A stretch of DNA of 64,000 nucleotides from Phorcus lineatus. Lineage: Eukaryota; Mollusca; Gastropoda; Trochida; Trochidae. Of this stretch, positions 39,248 to 48,750 are shown piece by piece (position 1 is the first letter of the stretch; each line of letters starts with the position of its first letter). Where the stretch lies: assembly GCA_921293015.1 (NCBI GenBank), contig OV121095.1, positions 32,337,484-32,401,483 on the forward strand, read 5' to 3'. Made by a program: the position numbers and the translations under genes. The notes below the pieces were generated by a model. It was not told the origin of the DNA. It ran no database searches and saw only the letters and a list, made by a program, of their open reading frames with translations.

Positions 39248-39587
39248 TGACGTCATAGACACGAGCGGCTATGACGTCACAGTGTCATAAGTTACGTCAC
39301 GAGTTCAGCCGTCTTGTACATAGAGAATACTAAACGACGTCCCGTTTAATAACATATTTATGAAACGAGTGTATGGTTTGGTATTTAACGAGCGAAAGCG
39401 AGTTAGATACCGATACCATTCACGAGTTTCATAAAAATGTAATTATACGGGACTGAGTTTAGTATTTTATTTATTACTCGCTGAATTATATCAAAGAAAA
39501 ATCATACAGATCGCCAGGATAGCCATTGTCGTTGCCTCGCTAACATTGTGACGTCATGTTTAACGATTGTGACGTCATGTGACGTCA
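39248..39587. promoter_or_regulatory. Cluster of CRE palindromes TGACGTCA
   Basis: Perfect TGACGTCA octamers at 39248, 39272, 39549, 39570 and 39580, plus TTACGTCA at 39292. This word is the consensus site of CREB/ATF bZIP factors. No gene start is visible nearby. The cluster surrounds a foldback element and may belong to it, so a regulatory role is only possible. Confidence 0.5.
39340..39455. mobile_element. Foldback element with inverted arms
   Basis: The left arm CCCGTTTAATAACATATTTA / TGAAACGAGTGTATGGT is mirrored by ACCATTCACGAGTTTCATAA / AAATGTAATTATACGGG. The centre is GAGCGAAAGCGAG. No coding sequence. Confidence 0.65.
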
Positions 39588-39960
39588 ATCAACACGCGAT
39601 GTTATTACACAATGTGTAATAACTTTGTAGATTTATTAAACAGCGGTATCTTCAACGGGAGAGTAATAAATGTAGTATTACTATAGGGCGTCGCTGACCT
39701 CTTCAAATTAACACAAAACTGTGAAATGTAATTATTTTGAATGACGGTTATGAAAACAGGAATAAACGTTCAAAAATAACTACTTTTAGCTATTTTTTTG
39801 AAACTTTTTCACAAATTACAATTTAACCGTGCGTAGGTAAGTGTCAAGCAAAACCACAGCACACGCGTATGAATTTTGAAATTCGCAACCCTAATCCTTT
39901 ATAGAGGAACGATTATTTCTATCATATTCGAGTTTTAATATTTTGAAAATCATATAGGTA

Positions 39961-40118
39961 ATATAAACAATAACCAACTCGTGACGGAAATGACAGATTA
40001 TCTTTCCCTCGTTATATTAATTGTGTAATTCTCTCGCCAAGGCTCGAGAATTACGAAATTAATATAACTCGGGAAAGATAATCTGTCATTCCCCGTCACT
40101 CGTTAGTTATTGTCTATA
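39961..40118. mobile_element. Near-perfect hairpin foldback element
   Basis: The left arm (from ATATAAACAATAACCAACTC, through GACAGATTATCTTTCCC, to TAATTGTGTAATTCTC) is repeated inverted up to 40118, about 75 bp per arm with few mismatches and a loop around GCCAAGGC. The DNA could form a long hairpin. Typical of a MITE or foldback element. Confidence 0.75.
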
Positions 40119-40155
40119 TCTCCCTCATGACCATGCCCATAAAATGGTTGCTTTT

Positions 40156-40835
40156 TATCCCCCGCCCCAACGTAGTTGGCGGGGCATATTGAAATGGTCT
40201 CCGCCCGTCCGTCCGTCCTTCCGTTCGTCCGTCCGTCCCGATAATGTTTCCGGAGCTCAACTCCAAAACGGTGAGACCTATCTCGACAAAACTTGGTATG
40301 TGCAACGGGCATCATGCGGAGATGTGCCTTTTTGGGGTTTTCAACTTCTTTTCATTTTTATTTTTAACTGTATCCATGGAAACGTAACATAAGATTTTGT
40401 TTCCGGAGCACAACTCCAAAATGGTTAGACCTATCTCGACGAAACTTGGTATGTGCAACGGGCATCATGCGGAGATGTGCCTTTTCGGATTTTCAACTTC
40501 TTTGCATTTTAATTTTTACCCGTATCCATGGAAACGTAACATAGGATTTTGTTTCCGGAGCACAACTCCAAAACGGTGAGACCTATCTCGACGAAACTTG
40601 GTATGTGCAACGGGCATCATGCGGAGATGTGCCTTTTGGGGTTTTCAACTTCTTTGCATTTTTATTTTTACCCGTTTCCATGGAAATGAAATATAGGATT
40701 TCGTTTCCGGAGCACAACTCCAAAACGGTGAGACCTATCTCGACGAAATTTGGTATGTGCAACGGGAATCATGCGGAGATGTGCCTTTTGGGGTTTTCAA
40801 CTTCTTTGCATTTTTATTTTTACCCGTATCCATGC
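40156..40835 (+). repeat. 152-bp tandem repeat, about four units
   Basis: The unit starts GGTGAGACCTATCTCGAC at 40270, 40423 (variant), 40575 and 40727, spacings 153, 152 and 152. Each unit contains ATCATGCGGAGATGTGCC, TTTGCATTTTTATTTTTACC and TCCATGGAAACGTAACAT. Upstream is CCCCAACGTAGTTGGCGGGG, a 20-base hairpin, followed by a CCGTCCGTCC tract. An inverted copy is at 14608-14840, so it is dispersed. Open frames across it are repeat translations; 152 is not a multiple of 3. Confidence 0.92.
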
Positions 40836-41599
40836 TTGTTTCTTGATACACTGAACAACTTGTTGAAGGTAGGATGATTCAGTTGCTTACAGCACAGTAC
40901 TTGATGTAGATGAAGGTTGGGAGTAAAACATCAGTTAAAGAAGCGTAATGTTTTTGTGTGTCCCTTATCCGAGGCCAGGTGATCATCAAATCTATTTTAT
41001 AATTCCTAGTCTGGTCTAAAAGGTTTCAGTTGTATGACCTTTCTCTTGATTTTCTTTTTAGAAATTCATTTTTGTTTAGCCCGAGAGGTGGAAAGCTTCA
41101 AAATATATAGTTCGAAATATGTCAGGGAAGACGTTCGATGCTTTTGTTTTAATCAGTATTTATTTTTTATCCAAATTAGCTAAGGAGTCTGAACACACGA
41201 TTTCACATATCAAGAACATTTCACTTCTAGAGAAGGAAGCGAAAGGGGAAAAATTCCCTAAGACCGTTTTAAGATCGGGGACAAACTCTATTATCTATGT
41301 TACGATCAGTAATATGTACACCGGAAATCAGATCCCAGGCCATTTGATTCTAGAGAAAGCGAGAATGATTTAGTCTTTAATAGGGACCACAGAGTCACCA
41401 AAACTATAAATGAGAATTCTTATTAGCAATCAGTCTTTACACAAGAGTTCGAATTCGTAGGGTTAGTGGTGTTTGAGAACAAGTAAAAAAAACCGTTTAT
41501 GGAAGGACGGACACTTGACGTCTTATCATGCCATGAGCCCGTCGGCCTTTTCCGGCCTAAATAGCTAAAAAGGACATACCTGAACAAATACGTATACAT

Positions 41600-41810
41600 G
41601 GATACTAGTTACATAACCTTACTAACACTATATAACCTAACTAACACTATGAACTCCTAACTGCCCTCCTGGCTGTTTCAGATAAGTCTCCAAAATTACT
41701 TTTGACTATTAAACGCGCTCCACTGTCCGCTTTTCGATCATAATTGCGACGTTCTACCTTCATATTGTCATTGTAAAAAACCAATCCGTTTCCGTTTTTT
41801 ATCGAGAAGG
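41600..41810. repeat. Partial relative of the 22.5-kb TTAA MITE
   Basis: ACATGGATACTAGTTA, CACTGTCCGCTTTTCGATCA and TATTGTCATTGTA match the interior at 22749-22880. Terminal repeats are not seen, so it is a decayed or truncated copy. Confidence 0.65.
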
Positions 41811-42137
41811 AGTTTTGAATGACCTTTTTGGATATCTTTTAAATCTCAATTTTTAATTTATTGACAATTTTAATCCGTTTCCGTTTTTAAACGAGGAGGT
41901 GTTTTTGAATTTTCATTTTGTGTATATCTGTATTCGTTTTAATTTATTTCGAGTTTTTAGTGTAACCAGAACAAAGACATCAACTACTTGTTGAAGCATA
42001 ATGAACGCATTCATAACAGTCAAAACGTACCCCGAACGCGTTCTGTGATAAAAACAACTAGTTGAAGAATGTCACCTTAGGGGCTCGATACTTAACAGTT
42101 AGCATTCAGCTTTTTCGTCTGGAAATATTTATGATTG

Positions 42138-43954
42138 AGAACGTCCTCCGACTTGAGAGGGCAGTCAGGGAGAGAGTTGGAAGTTGTAGCTCACCAAGGC
42201 AAACTTAGAAACCACCAAATCTGACCTGGCCAGCACAAAACAGAACTTTGCAATTGTCATATATAGATCAAAGACTCGAGGAAATAACCAACTTTACAGA
42301 GAAAAAAGGTAGGTAAGATTTTTTGGCATTGGCGGCCAGTTGCTAGCGATTTTTAACTGTTTTGTTTCCTGTTCATACGTTAGTAGCTCCTAGCACATGC
42401 TTTAATTTTGGACATTTCGATACATCTGAACAGGGTTCTTACTTTTGGGAAGATGTTTGGATTGCAGGGATCGAATATAGTGATAATAAGTAAGGTTACA
42501 AAATTATTTCTGTTGCCTTCGTTTAAGGTCTTTTAATGTTTCTGCTAGCTCGTCTTCTGTTCAAGTCATATGAGTTGTAGGGGGGGCTTAATTACGAAGG
42601 GATCTGAGCTCGACTTACTGTTCAGCTAATTCATTTTAGTGGCCGATTCCAAGATTGTAAAGGACTTCTAGTTCATCTTAACGATAATATTATTGAGTAT
42701 AGGAGTTGATTCCTAGATAGTGAAGGGCTATCTGTCATCAACAGTCATTTTATGAATCGATTCTTGGATTTTGAAGAGGGATCGGCGTGCCTTTATGTTA
42801 AAATAAATGAGTTTCGGAGTGAATTCCTAGATTGTTAAGGACATTCAGCTCGGTCTTTGTTCAGTTTAATGAGTTAAGGGCTCGATTCCTAAATTGCAAA
42901 AATCTTTAAGCTGATTTTCATGTTCAAGTTTATCGAATAAAGAGGTCAATTCTAATATTGTGAGGATCTTTCAGTCCGTAATGATCTTAAACTCTTCAAT
43001 TTCTACTGATAAAGCAACTGATTATGGTTCTACAGCTGCTTAACAAACTGCTTTCATAACTTTCAAATTTAGTGCAACTATCATGAAATTCGGTGTTCAC
43101 TTAAGATCAATCAAGCATCATTTATCAAAAAGTTACGATTTTTTGAGAATGTGAAGACAAAAAACATTCATTTTACATACATGTACGTAAATACTACGCA
43201 CAGCACTACAGGTACACATTTGGCTGGATGTTTTGCAACTTTGGGGTCCAAAAGAAAACAACTCATTTTCTTGATTATCTTGTCATTCGAAATAATGTTT
43301 TGTAAAAACCTCTAATATATCCCAATGGTAACTCTGTTGACTATTTAACAAGATACTTGTCGAAAAAGGGTTTAAATAATATTTTATTTCAGAAATACGA
43401 AAATCTTAATTTTCAATGTTTGACCCGAGGCTCATTTTGAGGAATGCCAAAATTGTTACTCACCCCATATCTTCCTGGTTTACCTAAACATTGAAAACAT
43501 TGTACATTAAAATATGACTCATTTAACGTAGATTCAACTCTAGTTTTTGGCTTTTTTAGGAATGAAGGAAATCGGCTTCCAAGTCAAGCAAGCCAAGGGT
43601 GCCTACACTCCTGGTAATCAAGAACCCCTCAAGTTCGATACTTTCATGCTAAATGAGGATGATGGTTACAATCCAAATTCTGGTATCTTCACAGTACCAA
43701 GAACAGGAACCTACTTTTGTTGGGCAAATGTTTTGCCAGATAATATCATTTCTTTCTTTTTGAAGTTGATAAAAGAAGGACAAGAGATTGTGAGAAGTTA
43801 CACTGGACAGAGACCTGGATCCGCAGCAATTATTGTCCTTATGAAATTTGATAAGGGAGAACATGTCTGGTTTGATCTCAGGAAAAAACATACACTAGAG
43901 ATTGAGGGGCACAACGCTTGCAGTTATGGCTGTTGCTTGATGAACGTTAAATAA
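42138..43954 (+). pseudogene. C1q-domain gene with broken 5' exon and intact 3' exon
   Basis: Exon 2 (43560-43954) is intact. It starts after the acceptor CTTTTTTAG and encodes a full C1q domain of about 131 residues, beginning MKEIGFQVKQAKGAYTPG, with NPNSGIFTVPRTGTYFCWAN and ending ACSYGCCLMNVK. The frame joins in phase to a 5' exon ending GAGAAAAAAG at 42308 followed by the donor GTAGGT. That 5' exon is recognisable (ENVLRLERAV, then LETTKSDLASTK in another frame) but carries a stop and at least one frameshift. No signal peptide or start is visible, because the phased-repeat cluster ends at about 42089, just before it. AATAAA overlaps the stop. The intact domain exon might still be used by another transcript. 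Sister of the complete gene at 46269. Confidence 0.85.
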
Positions 43955-46169
43955 AGTTTTGTTACATCTCATATATATCTGAGACTAAATACTAATAAAT
44001 GTAGTGTAATATATTGTTTGTTACAGGATATTAATTAACACCATACAGATGGATAGATGGATCGTATTGCATCCTAAAATCACTTTTTTAATGAATATAT
44101 ATAAAAGTAAACTGTTTAACTAATACACAACAAACGACTTATTGTTGATAGTTCAAGTATATAGATGTATGGCGTTCTGTTTGCCTGTGGATAACCAAAT
44201 CCTTGATTCGTTGTTTCATCATTTTAAAATTCATTGAAAATATCAATTATCAAGAGAAAGATAAAGATACAGGCATTTTATTTTCAAGTTCACATTTAAT
44301 GTGCAAACACAACATAACATGTATGAAATTTTAAATGTAAATGAAAGGTGCACCTCAAAATACACTTTCAATCCATGCGCAAAAATGTATGAGTTGTTGG
44401 ATAAGGATCATTCCTTTTAAACGTTACAGATGCTCGTTTGAATTTTGTATCAAAACCATCAAGGCTCCAAGTTTTGTCTGGATAAGATGCACTTATGGTA
44501 TTGAGATACCTTTCTCATTACTCTAAACTATACCTTGTTATGATATCATCTTACAAGGAGATTATCAATGGCTAGAACATCATCGGAGACATCATTGATC
44601 TTCTCTTTGTACCTCAAGAGTCTACATTTGTTCCCCTTTGAACATGTATAGGACCGATAAAAGATCTAATCTGGACCGAAGTCCACCTTCACAATCGCAA
44701 ATTTAAATACTTTATACATTTTGATATATTTCCCTAGTATGAATCACATTTTTGAAAATGAGAAGGTGAAAAATTACACCATATAACACGATTGGATATT
44801 AAGGCAAGTGTTGACGCATGTTTTAGAAAGAATTAAACTCAATATCATTCATGAACATTGTGAAGTACCACTTTTAATTGGTACAACTTCCATTAGGACT
44901 CATTCCTTACTTACCGGGAAGGCAGTTTGGAGGCTAAGTTATTAACAGTAGATATAAAGATGTTCCGTGATTTATTGTCAAATGTACATAAGTGCTTTTA
45001 AAAACTTGGATAGTTCTTGCGGCAAAGGGCAAAGATGAAGTTTTACGAGCTTTAATTTTCATTCTCCTTGCCCTGTGCTGCTGAGCGTCCCTTCAGTATC
45101 GGATATTTCTTTCTGCACATCTTGTATCAAGGCTGATCGTTTGATTGTTGTTGTTCCCAATTTGTTCTGGTCAATGTTTAAGGCTTTAAGAACCATCTAG
45201 CATACATCTTGATTGGTTTGCCATTTGGTAATGGAAGTAACCCTAAACTAGAGACCCGCATACAGAACTAATGGTTTGTTTACGTATTCTTGCTCGCGTG
45301 ATCGGGAGGTATGAACTTCGAATTAAAGCTATCATATCCATTAATTAGATAAAAAGAATTATTAAGCTAATTGGAAAACTAAATTCAAATTTTGACGTCC
45401 TTACTTTGCTAAAAATATCAAGAAAACACCATACTAACATTTTGAGATGATACTTTATACTTTCAATAACTATTCAAATGTTCCCAAATACTATACTTCA
45501 TAGATCTCCATATAAATGTTATCTTTAATGTAACACATTCCAATTAATATTCAAAATGAATAAAAGCGGCAGTAACACATCCCAAATATTTAAAAAAATA
45601 GCATTAAATAACATGTGAAAAAGAATGGGATGATATTCATTACTTAAATGTAGGTATTAACACGTGGGTATTTAATCACAGACAAAATATAACTACTATC
45701 TTAGTCTGCATCCACGTAGTTTTGGTTCGGTAATTTATTTAAATCAAATGCCTTAAGAGAAATGAAATAGCTTAGCAGTAATAACGGAAATTAAGAACGT
45801 TATGATAAACCAAACTTTGCCATTTGTGTTACATAAAATTCATCATTTAAAGCAGTGTATACAGCAAGTTTCAGGACACTTATGAAAATCAAAGATAATA
45901 AAATATATAAGGATATCGGCAACCTTTTGTTAAAATAACATTTCAAATAACAGAGACAATGTGTCAAATTTTAACTTCAGATCTAGATTGATTGATGGGG
46001 TCTGTAGTAATTCGATACATCACATATTTTTCACAACATTCGCAAACATGTGCTATATTGATTTGATAGAGGCGTTGGGATATGTTATCCCCAACCAAAT
46101 CAACCACACATTGAAATGTGATCCGGTCAGGTGTTGAACTTATATACCCTTCAATCGGACATGTTGTTC
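43955..46169. other. Intergenic DNA between C1q genes
   Basis: AT-rich, no gene or repeat supported. Confidence 0.5.
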
Positions 46170-46177
46170 TATAAAAG
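46170..46177 (+). promoter_or_regulatory. TATA box of the complete C1q gene
   Basis: TATAAAAG lies 92-99 bases upstream of the ATG, so transcription would begin near 46200 and leave a short leader. Confidence 0.65.
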
Positions 46178-46202
46178 CTACAGCTAACAAAGCTGGAACC
46201 AC

Positions 46203-46240
46203 AAAGTAGTCCATACTTTGGGAAAGTAGTCCATACTTTG
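46203..46240 (+). repeat. 18-bp direct duplication in the leader
   Basis: AAAGTAGTCCATACTTTG occurs at 46203 and again at 46223, between the TATA box and the ATG. Probably a recent local duplication within the 5' leader. Confidence 0.9.
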
Positions 46241-46268
46241 TGAATTGAGAAAATACATTTAAATCGAA

Positions 46269-48291
46269 ATGGAATCCTCTTTATTCATTGTAATGTTTCT
46301 TGTCTTCTTTGTGAAAGGCTCTTACTCTGAAACTGCTATTGCCAGTCGGGCATCCAACTCGGGCGCTACATGTGGTCCTTTGCTAGACAACATCCTCCGT
46401 TTAGAGAGGACTGTTATGAACATGAGTTCGGAGTTGGAATTTACGAAGACAGAAATGAAGAAAAACTTTGAGACCACTTATTCTGTACTAAAGACCACAA
46501 AAACTGACTTGAAGACTGCCATTGATCAATTGGAGACGACTAAAAACGACCTTGTTTCAACGAAGACTGCTCTGAAATCCACAGAACAGAAGTTGGCATC
46601 AGCCCTTTCCAGATTAACTCTTGTGGATACCATTAATGATCGGGTCGACGAAATTGCCAATATAACAGAAAAACTAGGTAAGTATTTTTAACATTTAACA
46701 TTTAGTTCACATGTTTTTCAATATATTTCTTTTCGTCTTCTGAAATTGTTGTGTACAGCAAATTAGATTTCATTTTCATTGTAAGTCTTCGGCTACCATG
46801 CCGGGAATGTGTCAAAAGTTGTGTTTTTAAATCTTTTTGTTCATTTCTTTTACATAGTTGTACATTTGTTAGCATACAGAGTCATCAGATTACAGAACAT
46901 GATGAAGCATTCATAAATTATAGGTATTGGTCACGATTGTAAAACAGTGATTAGAGCTTTCCAAATGACATCGAATGATAGCAGAGTATTGTTTTTACAT
47001 GCTATTATTCTTTCAACATTGCAAACATCTTTGACAATACTTATAAACAGTTGTTAAAGGGTAATTTGCTTTTCTTTAGATATGCATGTATGTTTTAGCT
47101 ATTAGAATGATATGTGATACCAGAATCTGACAGAATTATTACAAAATAGAATATCTAAGTCAAAAATAGCAATATTCATATGCGTAATGTGATGATTCAT
47201 ACAGATTTCAACTTTTCTCCAGAATTTATACACAAACTTGCATTTAAAGGTTTCTTTCATTTTTTTTACTTTTTTACATCCAAAGTTACATCTTTAATGT
47301 ACATCCTACTCTGAATTGTTCTACAAGAAATGTGATCCATGTTTTAACATGCCAGGGATGTGAGGAACAAAAAATAGGCCAAACTGAGTATCTGAGAGAC
47401 AGACTTCGCCTTCACAAATAGCAGAATAAGGAATCTCAAACCAGATGTATCCTAATCAGTGAACATTTAGACACATGCAATACCAAGAAGGAGATAGGAT
47501 TTACAATCTTACCATTTTATAAAATGACAGATGCAAACGCAATAATGCATAATATAAAGAACGTTTATGCACACATCATGACCTTAAAGTTGCCATTGCT
47601 TAACCTTCAAATTCCTGCAAACATTTTGTATTGGCTTGTTGATAAAAACGTTGCAGGCGTATTCACATTATGGCCATGAGAAATGTCAAGGACTTGAAAA
47701 CCAGGCTATGAGAAGTTAAGTCAAGGACTTGAAAACCGGCATATAGTAAAACATTTATTATGGGAGTTTAGTCTTACTGATCAATTAAAATGTTCTCAAT
47801 TATAAGCCAAAAGTTACGTTTTTGCTTGGCATAGATGATACATAGATGATACCATACCGGATTAATTGTAAGGAAGCTCTATGTAATTTTTCATTTCAGG
47901 CCTGAACAGGGAAATTTCCTTCCAAGTCAAGCAGATTAAGCGTCCTTACACGCCTAGTCCCTTCGAACCTCTCAAGTTTGATGACGTCACACTGAACATA
48001 GGTGCAGCTTACAACCCCACTTCCGGTATCTTCATTGTTCCAATAACTGGATCCTATCTTTGCTGGGCTAATATGTTAGCTCATCAAAGAAATAGTTTCG
48101 CTCTGGCACTGATGAAAGAAGGAAAACAGCTTGTGAGAGGTTACACAGGACATGAGGTAGGGTCTGGAACTGCCACTGTCACCTACTTGATGAGGTTTAA
48201 CAAGGGTGATCATGTCTGGTTTGCTGTCTCTGATGGTCCCTTGAGCATTGGTGGAGACAAACTCTCGAGTTACGGATGTCATCTGATGTAG
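46269..48291 (+). CDS. Secreted C1q-domain-containing protein (two exons)
   Basis: The CDS is join(46269..46677, 47900..48291), 266 residues. Residues 1-20 form a signal peptide (MESSLFIVMFLVFFVKGSYS). Residues about 42-135 are a coiled coil rich in K, T, L and E with TTKTDLK-like heptads, replacing the collagen stem of vertebrate C1q. Residues 138-266 are the C1q jelly-roll domain: FQVKQIKRPYTPSPFEPLKF, then NPTSGIFIVPITGSYLCWAN, then SSYGCHLM at the end. Splice sites are CTAG/GTAAGT and TTTCAG/GC, phase 1. AATAAA follows at 48307. Proteins of this kind are secreted, trimerise through the C1q domain and in bivalves act as lectin-like recognition proteins of innate immunity; the ligand is unknown here. 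The 1,222-base intron carries a Penelope-like relic. The ATG is the first one after the TATA box. Confidence 0.93.
47346..47650 (+). mobile_element. Penelope-like element relic (GIY-YIG endonuclease end)
   Basis: The plus frame reads KIGQTEYLRDRLRLHK, then after one stop ILISEHLDTC, then IGFTILPFYKMTDANA. The order IGQT, LRxRLxxH, SEHLxxC, FxILPFYKM is that of the carboxy-terminal GIY-YIG endonuclease of Penelope-like retroelements. It lies in the C1q intron in sense orientation, is disrupted by a stop, and has lost the reverse transcriptase. Confidence 0.8.
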
Positions 48292-48306
48292 TTTAACATT
48301 CAGTGT

Positions 48307-48312
48307 AATAAA
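48307..48312 (+). terminator. Poly-A signal of the C1q gene
   Basis: AATAAA 16 bases after the stop codon of the complete C1q gene. Confidence 0.75.
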
Positions 48313-48654
48313 TGAAAATAAAAACAAACATTGTCAGTTAAATATTGTTTGAAGACTATGATTTATACAAAATGACCAAATGTACCGAAAAGAAAAATGT
48401 ACATCCACATTTTGTTAAGAAAGCATTTTACTAGAACATGCAACTGAATGTTATTAAACTATAGGCTGAAAATAACTAACCCATTCGAAGTACGTATCCT
48501 TTCTTGAATGTATTACATTCTTTTTTTTCAAATGAAGATCAGAGACACAGAAATAACGGTGCCATTTTAAAACCTGCCTGTGACAAACAGTTGATTTTTA
48601 ATTATTTCCATAATTTAAAGGTAGAACTGTTTCAGATGTCATCAAAGATTTTCA

Positions 48655-48750
48655 TTTCAAATCACGCAATTAAAGCATTCTTACACCCCTGGTGAAAATG
48701 GAACTCTCAAGTTTGAAGACTTGGTGCTAGCTCAAAACACGCTATAGTAA
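48655..48750 (+). pseudogene. C1q exon fragment
   Basis: The plus strand encodes KHSYTPGENGTLKFEDLVLA and then a stop, matching KRPYTPSPFEPLKFDDVTLN of the gene just upstream. Before it, TTTTCATTTCAAATCA resembles the TTTTTCATTTCAGG acceptor of the neighbour, but with AG lost. Only the first quarter of the domain is here. The missing later part may be the scrap at 53.15/58.85 kb, which would make both one split pseudogene; this is an inference. Confidence 0.75.

Larger units (their letters stand above)
6940..42089. repeat. Scrambled cluster of modules with phased AACnnGTT palindrome arrays
   Basis: This block is made of AT-rich modules of 150-600 bases, each seen two or more times in direct or inverted orientation, separated by short arrays of an 8-bp palindromic core AACnnGTT. 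Cores are placed 19-21 bp apart and mostly alternate AACTAGTT with AACGCGTT or its variants AACGTGTT and AACACGTT. Flanks usually extend the core to GAACTAGTTC or GAACGCGTTC. I count about 80 perfect AACTAGTT octamers here by eye and one outside. Copies are diverged by roughly 10-25 percent by eye and mosaic, so this is an old, rearranged family and not a homogeneous satellite. No transposase or other gene was found. Other elements have inserted into it. Block limits are approximate: the left edge is the start of a module shared with 26385, and the right edge is a shared terminal motif next to a C1q exon. Confidence 0.85.

Noticed and set aside
40605-40877. 90-codon plus frame and neighbours in the 152-bp repeat
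   Set aside because: Repeat translation; the unit is not a multiple of three and copies shift frame.
43649-43891. 80-codon minus frame
   Set aside because: Antisense shadow of the C1q domain exon.
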